The position numbers and the translations under genes were made by a program. This document shows, in pieces, positions 1 to 9,062 of a DNA stretch of 64,000 nucleotides. The notes under the pieces are model-generated. The model was not told the DNA's origin. It made no database searches and saw only the letters and a program-made list of their open reading frames with translations. Source of the DNA: Paenibacillus stellifer (lineage in GTDB: Bacteria; Bacillota; Bacilli; Paenibacillales; Paenibacillaceae); assembly GCF_000758685.1 (NCBI RefSeq), contig NZ_CP009286.1, positions 4,432,501 to 4,496,500 on the forward strand. Direction: 5' to 3'. Every line of letters starts with the position of its first letter. Position 1 is the stretch's first letter.

Positions 1-4
1 TCAT
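1..4 (-). CDS. Start of a further gene, cut by the window edge
   Basis: An ATG on the minus strand lies 26 nt downstream of the rfbF stop, preceded by a weak GCGAGG-like ribosome binding site. Only the start codon is inside the window, so nothing can be said from its own sequence. After rfbF the usual next gene is rfbG (CDP-glucose 4,6-dehydratase); that is inference from known gene order only. Confidence 0.3.
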
Positions 5-30
5 GAATACTTTTTTACCTCGCCAAAAAT

Positions 31-801
31 TTATTTTCTCCACGGCGCATTCCCCGATTTCCATAGCTGGTCAAGATGATTTTTATCTCTTAAAGTGTCC
101 ATGGGATGCCAGAAGCCATCGAAGCGGTAACCCATCAGCTGCCCTTCGCGCGCAAGAGTTTCAAGCGGTTCCTGCTCAAATACGGTATGATCGCCTTCAA
201 TGTAGTCGAAGACTTTCGGTTCCAGCACAAAGAAACCGGCATTGATCCAGGAATTGTCGCCTTTGGGCTTCTCCTGAAATACCTTAACCTTGTGCCGGGA
301 ATCCAGCTGCATGGCACCGAATCTGCCCGGAGGCTGGGTAACGGTTACCGAAGCAAGCTTCCCGTGACTTTGGTGGAATTTGAGCAGCGCGTCAAGATCA
401 ATCGAAGACAGGCCGTCACCGTAAGTCATCATACAAGTCTCATTACCGATGAAATCGGCTATCCTCTTCAGTCTACCGCCCGTCAGCGTCTCAAGACCCG
501 TATCCACCAGAGTAACCCTCCACGGCTCGGCCTTGCGCTGATGAATGATGACTTCATTGCCGCCGGCATAATCAAAGGTCACATCCGAATTGTAGAGATA
601 ATAGTTGGAAAAATACTCCTTGATCACATTGCCTTTATAGCCGAGGCAGATCACAAAGTCGTTAAAGCCGTAGTGCGAATACAATTTCATGATATGCCAA
701 AGAATCGGCTTCTCCCCAATCTCAATCATCGGCTTCGGACGCAGATGCGATTCCTCGCTTATACGAGTGCCGTAGCCTCCTGCCAAAATGACGGCTTTCA
801 T
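31..801 (-). CDS. rfbF: Glucose-1-phosphate cytidylyltransferase
   Basis: Makes CDP-glucose from CTP and glucose-1-phosphate, the first step to CDP-linked 3,6-dideoxy sugars of surface polysaccharides. The 256 residues match the family length of about 257. Visible signs are the N-terminal nucleotide-binding signature MKAVILAGGYGTR with the following RPKPMIEIG, the motif GGNEVIIH near residue 80, and TYGDGLS near residue 126, typical of the cytidylyl rather than the thymidylyl branch. It follows the GT2 gene upstream with about 30 nt between them, so the two are probably cotranscribed. The substrate assignment comes from family knowledge and is fairly firm; which final sugar is made cannot be seen. 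Confidence 0.93.
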   Translation of the reverse strand: MKAVILAGGYGTRISEESHLRPKPMIEIGEKPILWHIMKLYSHYGFNDFVICLGYKGNVIKEYFSNYYLYNSDVTFDYAGGNEVIIHQRKAEPWRVTLVDTGLETLTGGRLKRIADFIGNETCMMTYGDGLSSIDLDALLKFHQSHGKLASVTVTQPPGRFGAMQLDSRHKVKVFQEKPKGDNSWINAGFFVLEPKVFDYIEGDHTVFEQEPLETLAREGQLMGYRFDGFWHPMDTLRDKNHLDQLWKSGNAPWRK

Positions 802-833
802 TAACAGACATCCCCTTCCTTGATTAAGCCCGG

Positions 834-1700
834 TTATCCCTTCAGCACCTGGTTCAGTACATTCATCAAGGCCGCTTGATCATATCTTCTGACCTCAAGG
901 TTCCGGGCAAGAATCTTCATGATCCAATCCCGCTCGGATTGGGAGCGGGTCCGGCCGAAGCATAACTGGCGATGAAGCTCCCATTCTGTAGGAGATAGAT
1001 GAAGTCCCAGACGGCATAGTAAGTCCATCCGAACCCGATCCGCCTGCTTCCGCTGTTCCATGCTCTGGGTCCGGCTCAACTGCTGATCATGAAGCCGATA
1101 GCACAAGCCGTGCTGCTTCAGGTTGGCAATACGCGTAATAGAGGACAGCCGTGCCCAAAGATTGTAGTCTTCCGCATATTGGTAGGCAGGGTCGTATGGA
1201 GGTCCCGAAAGTTGGTCCAGAACCCGTCTGCGCATCATTACGGTAGGATGTGTCAGACAGCAGTGAAACAGCAGGGAGCATTCCAGAATATCCGGATCGC
1301 AAGGAAGAGCGGTAAGGGCCTCGTTCGGAAGGGTGTTCATAATCCGGTACTGCGTTCCGCAGACCCCGATATCAGGATTCAGATCCATATAGTCAATCTG
1401 AATCTTGAAGCGGTCCGGCAGGCTGTAGTCATCCGCATCCATTCTCGCAATGTATGTTCCCGAAGCCAGATTCAGGCCATGATTCAGGCTGTACACAATA
1501 CCTCTATTCGTCCCGTTATCCATCAGCCTGATCCGGGAGTCCGAATACTGCTCCAGAATCTTCAGGCTGTCATCCGTTGATCCGTCATTGATGATAATGA
1601 ATTCAAAGTCGGAATAGCTCTGCTGAAGCACACTTTCCACCGCAAGTCCCAGAAACCGGGAAGCGTTATAGACGGGCATCAGAACGGAAAGGTTCGGCAT
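834..1700 (-). CDS. Glycosyltransferase family 2
   Basis: A 288-residue GT-A fold glycosyltransferase that would move a sugar from a nucleotide donor to a surface glycan or protein. It starts MPNLSVLMPVYNAS, followed by IINDGSTDDS and the metal-binding MDADD near residue 90, and ends with a C-terminal helical part. The start at 1700 is chosen because GGAGGAGATTTGG precedes it; the frame stays open to 1859, but that extension has no ribosome binding site and does not look like a GT2 N-terminus. It precedes rfbF in one unit and is divergent from the GT4 gene at 1893. The acceptor is unknown. Confidence 0.88.
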   Translation of the reverse strand: MPNLSVLMPVYNASRFLGLAVESVLQQSYSDFEFIIINDGSTDDSLKILEQYSDSRIRLMDNGTNRGIVYSLNHGLNLASGTYIARMDADDYSLPDRFKIQIDYMDLNPDIGVCGTQYRIMNTLPNEALTALPCDPDILECSLLFHCCLTHPTVMMRRRVLDQLSGPPYDPAYQYAEDYNLWARLSSITRIANLKQHGLCYRLHDQQLSRTQSMEQRKQADRVRMDLLCRLGLHLSPTEWELHRQLCFGRTRSQSERDWIMKILARNLEVRRYDQAALMNVLNQVLKG

Positions 1701-1844
1701 CCAAATCTCCTCCTTAAACAGTAAATTCCTGCCTGCGGTTCGCAGATTGGACAATTTCACCGGGTGATCCGCACATTTATGGTTGTTCATCATAGTTATT
1801 TGGAGGAGGTGGGCGTACTTCACATGCATTGGCGGCAGCGGAAT

Positions 1845-1853
1845 CATAGGATA
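1845..1853 (+). promoter_or_regulatory. CATAnnnTA motif, sigma-K-like -10
   Basis: CATAGGATA lies 39 nt before the ATG of the GT4 gene, predicting a leader of about 33 nt. It fits the known sigma-K -10 form CATANNNTA. No good AC element is found at the usual -35 distance, so this is tentative. Similar motifs precede four other transcription units in the window. Confidence 0.35.
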
Positions 1854-1892
1854 CATCATCTCGTATGCAAAAGCTGATCAGGAGGGTTCTCC

Positions 1893-2873
1893 ATGAGAAT
1901 TTTGCAAGTCGCTCCAAATCATGAAACGGTCCCTCCCTGCAGGGATGGCGGAACTGAACGCATCATCTATCAACTGTCCGAAGGACTGGCACGCAGAAAT
2001 CATGAAGTCATTTTGTTCGCTCCGCAGGGAAGCCATTTCTCGGGAACCGTGATCCCTTACCCGTTCTATGGGGATTACTCCATCGGTTCCTATGTCATGG
2101 AGCATCTGCCTCAGGACATCGATATCATTCATGACCATACTTTCGATTCAGCTCTGAGCCGTACCGGAGCTCACTTCCCGCTGGTCCATACCCTTCATCT
2201 GCCTGTCAACAACGCAGTGGAATTTCCAATCTATGTAAGCCATTCCGCCCAACAAGTAATTGGAGGCGGATACGGATATTATGTACACAACGGAGTGGAA
2301 GCGGAGAGCTACGAATTCAGCGCCGAGAAGGATGATTATCTGCTGTTCATGGGGAGAATCGTCCGGGAGAAAGGCATCGTTGAAGCCATGTCGCTTGCGG
2401 AAACGACTGGTCGGCGGCTCGTAATCGCAGGTCCTTTGCATGATGAAGGGCTGTATTTGAATGAGATGGTCCCCCGGCTGAAGCGCAACCCGCTTATGCA
2501 GTACGTCGGCCCGGTCGGCGGCAGAATCCGCCACGATTTATTAAAGCGCGCCCGCTGTCTGCTGTTCCCTATTCAATGGGAAGAACCCTTCGGACTCGTT
2601 CTGCTAGAGGCCATGGCCTGCGGTACTCCCGTTCTCGCTTTATCAAGAGGTGCGGTACCCGAAATTTTGTATCCTTTTCCCGAAATGAGCTGCGACTCTC
2701 TCGATCAAATGACGGAAAAGCTTCTGTACTACTCTCCCCCTTATCCTCCCGAGCAACTAAGACATCATGTGCAGGAGCAGTTTTCCGAATCCAAAATGAT
2801 TGACGGTTACCTTTCCCTGTACCAGTTGGCCGTCTCGGAGTATAGAAGCAAAGGAGGGATTGTCGATGTATGA
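1893..2873 (+). CDS. Glycosyltransferase family 4 (GT-B)
   Basis: A 326-residue retaining GT-B enzyme. The N-terminal domain shows GGTERIIYQLSEGLARR (acceptor side). The C-terminal domain shows MGRIVREKG near residue 150, and the EX7E-type donor site lies in EEPFGLVLLEAMACGTPV near residue 230. That layout is standard for GT4 mannosyl- or glucosyltransferases, though this protein is slightly short. The ribosome binding site is AGGAGGG just upstream. The gene overlaps the next one by 8 nt, which points to translational coupling with the LamG-GT2 protein. Donor and acceptor cannot be read from the sequence. Confidence 0.9.
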   Translation: MRILQVAPNHETVPPCRDGGTERIIYQLSEGLARRNHEVILFAPQGSHFSGTVIPYPFYGDYSIGSYVMEHLPQDIDIIHDHTFDSALSRTGAHFPLVHTLHLPVNNAVEFPIYVSHSAQQVIGGGYGYYVHNGVEAESYEFSAEKDDYLLFMGRIVREKGIVEAMSLAETTGRRLVIAGPLHDEGLYLNEMVPRLKRNPLMQYVGPVGGRIRHDLLKRARCLLFPIQWEEPFGLVLLEAMACGTPVLALSRGAVPEILYPFPEMSCDSLDQMTEKLLYYSPPYPPEQLRHHVQEQFSESKMIDGYLSLYQLAVSEYRSKGGIVDV

Positions 2874-4671
2874 GCGGAGTATCCTGCATTTTGACGGGAA
2901 TGAATGGATCAAATTCGAGCGAAGCTGCAGAATCAGCGATACCTTCACCTATGAATTCTGGGTCAAAGCGGATGAAGCTCAGATTATGGATGAAGAACGG
3001 AACACCGGAGCAGACGGTATAGGCGGGAGAAACTTTCTGGTGGGCCCGGGCTTCTACCCGGAGGGCGCCGCCGGCTGCGGAATTTCGGTTGGCACCAACG
3101 GAATCTCGGTCTACGAGCACTCTGTCAACCATCTTCCCGCGAGAATGGTCTTCGCCTATGACTTCTCGGATTGGCAGCATGTTGCTGTTGTATGTGATGA
3201 GAAGAAACTGCGGCTGTATATTAACGGAGTGGGGGTTAAGGGGGAAAGTCTGCCGACCAGCGCCGGGCAGCTTATTCCCTCTCTCTGTCTGGGCGGACAT
3301 GAACACTACGGCACGTTCAAGGGCCAGGTCCGGGAGTTTCGCCTGTGGTCCACAGCCCGAAGCGAACTGGAGATTCGCAACAGCATGTTCATGAGCCTCG
3401 GGGGAGACGAGGCCGGCCTCTACTTCTACCGCGACCCCGAACGAGGGTTGTCGGTTACAGGAGGAGTCAGACGATATCTGGATGTGAGTGTCATCATTCC
3501 CTCCTTCAATAAATGCCCGTTGAATTATTTTTCATTGCTGAGTCTGGAGCGGCAGCACTTCCCGATGGAACGGATGGAGGTTGTTTTTCTGGACGACGCC
3601 TCCACAGACCACACGCCTACCATGTACTATTCACTGCTTCCGGAGTTCTCCTTCATCTACGTTCAGCAGCTACGTAACAAAGGGAGATCCCGGATTCGGA
3701 ACATCGGCGCAAGCCTAGCTTCCGGCTATACCCTGCTGTTCGCAGACGCCGAGATGATCAGCGGACCGGACTGGGTCATGAATCATGTTCGGCATCATCA
3801 ACAAGGGGAACGAAAAATCGTATCGGGAGCCATGCGCTCCAAACATCTGTATACGATGACAGATCCGGACTATTCCCCTGAACAGATAGTCGATATGGCC
3901 GAGATTTATGAGGGACATCCTACAGCAGCGCCTATTATTCACGAATTTATGCAGGGCAGCCAGCCCCCGATACAACTGCTTCCCTTTGAATGGATGTTCG
4001 ACCCCGATCATCTGGATCAATGGAGCCGCCGGAACGGGTATTTTCAGCCCTTGCTCGACACCTATGGCTATCGCTTCAAGCTGTTTCATTATGCATGGCT
4101 GAATTTGATTACGAGCAATGTGTCGATCAGGAAGAACTTTTTTGATGAGCTCGGGGGCTTCGAAGAAGATTTTATCGGCTTTGGCTGGGAAGACTGGGAG
4201 CTTGGATACCGTGCAGCCATAAGTGGAGCGCTGTTCATTCACGACGACTCGTTGACCAATTATCATCAAGCTCACCCCATCTCGGACCGGAATATGCTGG
4301 ACTCCCGAACGAACTATTTATTATTTTGCCAAAAACACCCCCGGAGTATGGAAGTACGACTCCTTGCCCTTACCATGCTGCCCGACTGGATCACCTTGCC
4401 CGAGCTTAACGACTATTTATCGGAATACAACAATATCCGGGCCATCTACAAGAACAGATTCACTGTTCTCGACCAATATCTGAACAAAGCCTTTGATCTT
4501 CTTCTGGACCGTCTGGGGCAACAGGAAGACATCAAACTGCCGATCGCACCGTCGGTATTGGGGGAAGGCTCAGAAGCAGCCCTTCATGAGGAAATCGCTG
4601 GAATCCAAGGGCTGGAATCCTTTCCAAATCTGTTGAAGCTGGTTGAACGAATATCCAAATATTTCTATTGA
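2866..4671 (+). CDS. LamG-like domain fused to GT2 glycosyltransferase
   Basis: A two-domain protein of 601 residues. Residues 1-190 look like a concanavalin/LamG jelly roll: HFDGNEWIKFE and FTYEFWVKAD near the start, then WQHVAVVCDEKKLRLYING and FKGQVREFRLWSTARS, all typical of LamG_3. From about residue 205 a GT2 domain begins (DVSVIIPSFNKC, FLDDASTD, and a DxD-like FADAE). It carries a galactosyltransferase-7-type end, GGFEEDFIGFGWEDWELGYR, near residue 440, as in polypeptide GalNAc-transferases and chondroitin-type synthases. The start at 2866 follows AAGGAGGGA and overlaps the GT4 stop. There is no signal peptide, so it acts in the cytoplasm. The lectin part may bind the acceptor; that is inference. 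Confidence 0.85.
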   Translation: MYERSILHFDGNEWIKFERSCRISDTFTYEFWVKADEAQIMDEERNTGADGIGGRNFLVGPGFYPEGAAGCGISVGTNGISVYEHSVNHLPARMVFAYDFSDWQHVAVVCDEKKLRLYINGVGVKGESLPTSAGQLIPSLCLGGHEHYGTFKGQVREFRLWSTARSELEIRNSMFMSLGGDEAGLYFYRDPERGLSVTGGVRRYLDVSVIIPSFNKCPLNYFSLLSLERQHFPMERMEVVFLDDASTDHTPTMYYSLLPEFSFIYVQQLRNKGRSRIRNIGASLASGYTLLFADAEMISGPDWVMNHVRHHQQGERKIVSGAMRSKHLYTMTDPDYSPEQIVDMAEIYEGHPTAAPIIHEFMQGSQPPIQLLPFEWMFDPDHLDQWSRRNGYFQPLLDTYGYRFKLFHYAWLNLITSNVSIRKNFFDELGGFEEDFIGFGWEDWELGYRAAISGALFIHDDSLTNYHQAHPISDRNMLDSRTNYLLFCQKHPRSMEVRLLALTMLPDWITLPELNDYLSEYNNIRAIYKNRFTVLDQYLNKAFDLLLDRLGQQEDIKLPIAPSVLGEGSEAALHEEIAGIQGLESFPNLLKLVERISKYFY

Positions 4672-4690
4672 GACAGCAGGCCGAATTGAG

Positions 4691-4721
4691 AGCCGGGAAG
4701 GCCAGTAAGCAGATCCCGGCT
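4691..4721 (+). terminator. Hairpin after the GT4/LamG-GT operon
   Basis: Inverted repeat AGCCGGGA / TCCCGGCT with a 15-nt loop, about 20 nt after the stop at 4671. The T-tract is weak (CTTTCCGTT), so termination efficiency is uncertain. Confidence 0.5.
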
Positions 4722-4795
4722 TTCCGTTCGTACTTGGAAGGAAAGATTGATAATGATAGAGTGAAAGAAGAATGGCATAGGGAGGAAGATGTGCA

Positions 4796-5551
4796 TTGAA
4801 GAATGACCGGCTGTATTTGAGGCATACGGAGCTGCTGCGGGACAAGGTTCCGGCCTTTGGCGAATATCCGTTTCATCTGCCCGCAGTGAAGACGATGAGC
4901 CGGCTGGAATTCAGCCAGCCCGTGACCTTCCTGGTGGGAGAGAACGGCAGCGGCAAGTCCACGCTTCTCGAGGGAATCGCGGCGGCATGGGGCTTTAACC
5001 CGGAAGGCGGGACGCTGAATTTCTCGTTCTCCACCCGATCCTCCCATTCGGTGCTGCATGAGTATCTGCGGATCGCCAGGGGTGTGAGACGGCCGAAGGA
5101 CGGCTTCTTCCTGCGCGCAGAGAGCTATTATAATGTGGCTTCCTATATTGATGAATTGGACGAACAGCCGTCCTTCGGCCCCCCGCTCCGGGATTCCTAC
5201 GGCGGCAAATCGCTGCATGAGCAGTCGCACGGCGAGTCCTTCCTCTCCGCTTTTATTCACCGCTTCGGCGGACGCGGACTGTACATACTGGACGAGCCTG
5301 AAGCCGCACTCTCGCCCCTGCGCCAGATGACGCTGCTGGTCCGGATGCATGAGCTGGTACAGGCGGATTCCCAGTTTATCATCGCCACCCATTCGCCGAT
5401 TCTGATGTCCTACCCGGGAGCGTCCATCCGGCTGCTGGAGGAAGAAGGCATACGGGAAGTCCAGCTTGAGGATACCGAGCACTACGCGGTAACCAAGGCG
5501 TTCATGAACGACCGTGAAGGCATGCTGCGCGATTTGCTGGGAGACGAATAA
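4796..5551 (+). CDS. AAA family ATPase, SMC/ABC-like (AAA_21 type)
   Basis: A 251-residue soluble ATPase. Walker A is VGENGSGKSTLL near residue 51, Walker B is LYILDEPEAALSP near residue 165, and a switch histidine lies in IIATHSPILM near residue 200. This compact form is common in Firmicutes as a stand-alone predicted ATPase whose partner is unknown. The start is a TTG at 4796 placed after AGGGAGGAAG; no ATG gives a better fit. It stands alone, with no toxin, nuclease or permease gene beside it in the same direction. It is therefore not called as a defence system here. Confidence 0.82.
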   Translation: MKNDRLYLRHTELLRDKVPAFGEYPFHLPAVKTMSRLEFSQPVTFLVGENGSGKSTLLEGIAAAWGFNPEGGTLNFSFSTRSSHSVLHEYLRIARGVRRPKDGFFLRAESYYNVASYIDELDEQPSFGPPLRDSYGGKSLHEQSHGESFLSAFIHRFGGRGLYILDEPEAALSPLRQMTLLVRMHELVQADSQFIIATHSPILMSYPGASIRLLEEEGIREVQLEDTEHYAVTKAFMNDREGMLRDLLGDE

Positions 5552-5666
5552 GGATAAGCCCACGCCACCGCCTCGGTGGAGCACATGATACCCGCCGACC
5601 AGCTTATGCCCGGTTATGCGATTTTACTGTGCCGCTGCCTTGTGTTTATGCGATCCCCTGCGCGGC

Positions 5667-6104
5667 GACATCGTGTTTGACCAGGGAGCCTTCGGCTATG
5701 AAGAACGCCGGCCGGTGCTGCAGAATTTATCCCTGAACATCCGCGCCGGGGAGACGATCGCTTTCGTCGGTCCTTCCGGGGCGGGCAAGACAACGGTCTG
5801 CAGCCTGCTCCCCCGTTTCTATGAAGTAACCGGGGGCGGGATCGCAATTGACGGCACGGATATCCGGCGCTTCAAGCTTGAATCGCTGCGCCGGCAGATC
5901 GGGATCGTGCAGCAGGATGTCTTTCTGTTCTCCGGAACGATCCGGGAGAACATCGCCTATGGCAAGCTCGATGCCGGAATCGATGAAATCTGGGCGGCGG
6001 CCCGCAGAGTCCATCTGGAGGAACTGATCCAGAGCCTGCCGGAAGGAATGGATACTGTGATCGGCGAGCGGGGGGTCAAGCTGTCGGGAGGACAGAAGCA
6101 GCGG
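5667..6104 (+). pseudogene. Remnant of an ABC exporter ATPase
   Basis: The translated stretch holds the nucleotide-binding domain of an MsbA/LmrA-type exporter: A-loop region GAFGYEERRPVLQNL, Walker A GPSGAGKTT, Q-loop IGIVQQDVFLFSGTIRENI and signature LSGGQKQR. It lacks everything needed before and after. There is no transmembrane domain upstream, and homology stops right after the signature, so Walker B and the H-loop are missing. The frame then runs into unrelated Arg/Pro-rich residues and a terminator. No ribosome binding site precedes the frame. This is a decayed fragment left by deletion on both sides, not a working transporter. Confidence 0.8.
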
Positions 6105-6157
6105 AAGCGCAAGGCAGCCACGATGCGTCCTGCGCGGCCCGCCGGTGCACTAATGCA

Positions 6158-6200
6158 AAGACCCCGCCCTTCCCTGAGTTCATCAGGGAGGCGGGGTCTT
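6158..6200 (-). terminator. Terminator of the sulfatase operon
   Basis: Perfect outer inverted repeat AAGACCCCGCC / GGCGGGGTCTT with an inner TCCCTGA / TCAGGGA stem. It lies 46 nt downstream of the stop of the maturase gene. It is symmetrical enough to work in both directions; the T-tract on the minus side is short. Confidence 0.7.
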
Positions 6201-6245
6201 GATTCGTCAGCAGAGGGAAAGAGAAATCCCCCTCCAGTCATGCGC

Positions 6246-7514
6246 TCAGACCAGTGAAGCGCTCTGGACATCGTCCAGACAGCATTGCTTGAATTTCCGG
6301 CCGCTGCCGCAGGCGCAGGGGTCATTTCTGCCCGGGACCTTGCCTTTCAAATATCGGCGGACATTGGACTCGAACTGCCGCAGGCGGAGACCGCCGGCGA
6401 GAGACTTCATTCGCTCGTCGGCGTGAGCGTAGATCATTTGATAGGAAGCGCAGAAGTAGTCAGGCTCTGAGGTCTTCCGATTATCGGACCAATTCCGGTT
6501 CCGGGGGCAGCCTCCATGACACAGTGCTTTCCACTGGCAGGAGCGGCAGGGCTCGGGAAGGCGCGGCTTCAGTGCTTTGAATTCGTCATAGACGGGACTC
6601 GCCAGGATGTCGTCCAGGGAATGTACACCTACATTCCCGAGCTTCCATTCCTCGCCAATGAAGAAATCGCAGGGGAACGCATCCCCGTTCTGCTCCAGCA
6701 CCAGCATGTCGGGACAAGCGGAGCGATGGATGCACAGTTCTGCTTGTCCATTCATATACACGCTCAGCATGTTGTCGAAGAAGCGGACGGACAGCTCGGG
6801 AGCGCCGCCGTTGTACCAAAGGTCGAAGGCTTCACACAGGAAGACGCCATATTCCTCCGGCGTTATTTCGTATACGCCGGGACGGTTTGTCTCCTGGGAC
6901 CGGAAATCCATACAAGGAATAAACTGCACATGGTCAAACTTTTCCCGTTTATAGAAAGCAATCAGCTCCGCTGCCCGGCTCACATTTCCTTTATGAATGA
7001 CTGTCAGGATGTTGAAATCCACTCCATGCCGCCGTAAATGGCCGATGCCGTTCATGACCCGGTCATGACTTCCCTGTCCCCGTGCATCCACTCTTCTGGC
7101 GTCGTGGATTTCCTTCGGACCGTCCAGACTGACTCCGACCAGGAACCGGTACTTCTTCAGAAATGCCGCCCATTTGTCGGTCAGCAGCGTGCCGTTCGTC
7201 TGAAGCGCATTGCTGATCACGGTGCGGGGCGGCGCATACTTCGCCTGCAGGGCTACCGCTTCCTCGAAAAAATCCAGCCCGGCCAGCAGAGGCTCGCCTC
7301 CCTGCCAGGCGAACGCCGCGACCCCGTCCGTATGCCGCATATAGTCCTTCATAAACGTATCCAGCAGCGCGGAATCGATGCGGTTAATCTTCCCCGGCTT
7401 GCCTCCGCATGTGCTGTAATAGCAATAATCGCAGGCCAGATTGCAGTCCTCCGAGACCGTCTTCCACATAACGCTCAAGCTTCTCCCGCCTGCTCCGGTG
7501 CACAACCCGCCCAT
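6246..7514 (-). CDS. Anaerobic sulfatase-maturating enzyme, radical SAM
   Basis: Oxidises the active-site Cys (or Ser) of sulfatases to formylglycine. The 422 residues contain the radical SAM cluster motif CNLACDYCYY near residue 24, then the GGEPLL motif, and a SPASM region rich in Cys (CPDMLVLEQNG, CDFF, CRSCQWKALCHGGCPR) that would hold two auxiliary clusters. The tail adds a SEC-C zinc motif, GRNDPCACGSGRKFKQCC, seen on some members of this family. It is the last gene of the operon behind two sulfatases, 49 nt after the second, exactly where the substrate proteins would be made. Both sulfatases have Cys in the target position. Confidence 0.93.
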   Translation of the reverse strand: MGGLCTGAGGRSLSVMWKTVSEDCNLACDYCYYSTCGGKPGKINRIDSALLDTFMKDYMRHTDGVAAFAWQGGEPLLAGLDFFEEAVALQAKYAPPRTVISNALQTNGTLLTDKWAAFLKKYRFLVGVSLDGPKEIHDARRVDARGQGSHDRVMNGIGHLRRHGVDFNILTVIHKGNVSRAAELIAFYKREKFDHVQFIPCMDFRSQETNRPGVYEITPEEYGVFLCEAFDLWYNGGAPELSVRFFDNMLSVYMNGQAELCIHRSACPDMLVLEQNGDAFPCDFFIGEEWKLGNVGVHSLDDILASPVYDEFKALKPRLPEPCRSCQWKALCHGGCPRNRNWSDNRKTSEPDYFCASYQMIYAHADERMKSLAGGLRLRQFESNVRRYLKGKVPGRNDPCACGSGRKFKQCCLDDVQSASLV

Positions 7515-7563
7515 AGCAGCTCCAGCTCCCTTCCTTGCCCGGACTCCTGTTGCCTTAGTTTCG

Positions 7564-9030
7564 TTATATTTCCCGCTTCGCCCGGGTTATCGGTACTGTA
7601 TCGCAGGTCGCCTGATAGAAATCAAGCATGCGCTCTTTCAAAGAGGCAAGCTCCTCCGCGAGCGAGGGATCGCCGATTAGATTGACCCTCTCTCCCGGGT
7701 CGTTCTGCAAATCGTACAGCTCGTCCTGCTCGTAGAAACGGCGGACATATTTATAACGCTTCGTCCGGATCATGGTCGCCTTCGTATGCTCCGGCCCTTC
7801 GCTTCGCTGCATTTCGCCCCGGGGCCAGTACAGGCTTCGCGGGTCCTCGTTGTACGGCGTCGATTCATTGCAGTGCAGCTCCCCATGCATACGCCCGCCT
7901 TCACAGAATACGGCATCCCGATGCTCCTTAGAAGTTCCCCCTATGCAGGCTGCGAGGGAACGGCCAAACATTGTATAGTCCGGTTCAATTCCCGCATAAG
8001 CGTGGACGGTGGCGCACAGATCAACCAGCTCCACCAGCGCATCGCGGATTCCCGGACGAACAGGAAAGCCCGCCGGAGGCTTCACAATGAACGGCACCCT
8101 TGTAAGGCAATCGTCAAATGTATTCTGCGTCTTCTCCACAAGGCCGTAATCGCCCGTATAATCACCGTGATCCGAGAAGAAGAAGACCGCCGTCTCTTCG
8201 TAGATTCCGGCGTCTTTCAGCGCATCCAGCAGCAGTCCGAATTGATGGTCTACTCTAGCGCACATCCCGTAATAAGTCGCCCGAAGCTCATCCCACCGTT
8301 CCTCCGTCCAGCTTCCCATATTCAGCTTCTCCCGCAGACCGGACAGGATGGAAGGCTTGCCTTGCAGTCCCTCTTCGCTGATCCGCTTCGGCAGAAGCGA
8401 ACGGTCAATAATGCTGTGCCAAGGATCTTCAACAGCGTAAGGCGGATGAGGATACAGCAGAGGAAGATAGATGCACAGCGGCTGGTCCTTAGGCGCCTGC
8501 TTAATGAATTCGATAGCCCCGAGAACATGTGCCCAATCGCTGTCACCGTAGAACGGTTCATCCTCCCAGGTCTCAATTTTGCCGGCATAGAAGGAATAGA
8601 ATGTATCGTCATCCGGCTGCCCGCGCTTCAGATCGGGTCCGAACATCGGCTTGGTACTTGAAGGAACATGCTTGTGGCTGCAGTAGGCATCATAGCCGTA
8701 AGCCGGGTCCACCAGATCGTTCTTCCCTCCCCACCATACGTTGTAGCCGACATCCTTGAGCGTCTTCAGCAGCACCGGTTCTTCCGGCTTCATCATGTGA
8801 TACATGGTCCGGTGTCCCCGCACATGGGGGTACAGGCCGGACATGAACGAACAGCGGCTAGGCGTGCATACGGGATTCTGGCAAAATGCGTTGCTGAACG
8901 AGACGCCTTCCTCCAGAACAAGCCGGTCCAGATTCGGTGTCTCTGTAGCGGGGTTGCCCATATGGCCGAGGACATCTCCCCTCCATTGATCGGGGTTAAA
9001 CAGTATGATATGCGGTTGCTTTACGGACAT
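7564..9030 (-). CDS. Sulfatase, Cys type
   Basis: A 488-residue type I sulfatase of the alkaline phosphatase superfamily that would hydrolyse sulfate esters. Metal ligands are visible at the N-terminus (LFNPDQWRGDVLG), the formylglycine site is NPVCTPSRCSFMSG (CxPSR) near residue 58, and FFFSDHGDYTGDYGL near residue 290 holds further metal and substrate residues. No signal peptide is seen: the first residues, MSVKQPHIILFNPD, run straight into the fold, so it is probably cytoplasmic and works on imported oligosaccharides. It lies 32 nt after the other sulfatase. The sulfated sugar is unknown. Confidence 0.92.
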   Translation of the reverse strand: MSVKQPHIILFNPDQWRGDVLGHMGNPATETPNLDRLVLEEGVSFSNAFCQNPVCTPSRCSFMSGLYPHVRGHRTMYHMMKPEEPVLLKTLKDVGYNVWWGGKNDLVDPAYGYDAYCSHKHVPSSTKPMFGPDLKRGQPDDDTFYSFYAGKIETWEDEPFYGDSDWAHVLGAIEFIKQAPKDQPLCIYLPLLYPHPPYAVEDPWHSIIDRSLLPKRISEEGLQGKPSILSGLREKLNMGSWTEERWDELRATYYGMCARVDHQFGLLLDALKDAGIYEETAVFFFSDHGDYTGDYGLVEKTQNTFDDCLTRVPFIVKPPAGFPVRPGIRDALVELVDLCATVHAYAGIEPDYTMFGRSLAACIGGTSKEHRDAVFCEGGRMHGELHCNESTPYNEDPRSLYWPRGEMQRSEGPEHTKATMIRTKRYKYVRRFYEQDELYDLQNDPGERVNLIGDPSLAEELASLKERMLDFYQATCDTVPITRAKREI

Positions 9031-9062
9031 GGCACTGGCCCCTCCCCCTTTATTTCAATTCA

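Noticed and set aside
4796..6104. The AAA ATPase and ABC fragment as an anti-phage system
   Set aside because: No nuclease, toxin or partner gene is coupled to the ATPase, and the ABC piece is a decayed exporter.
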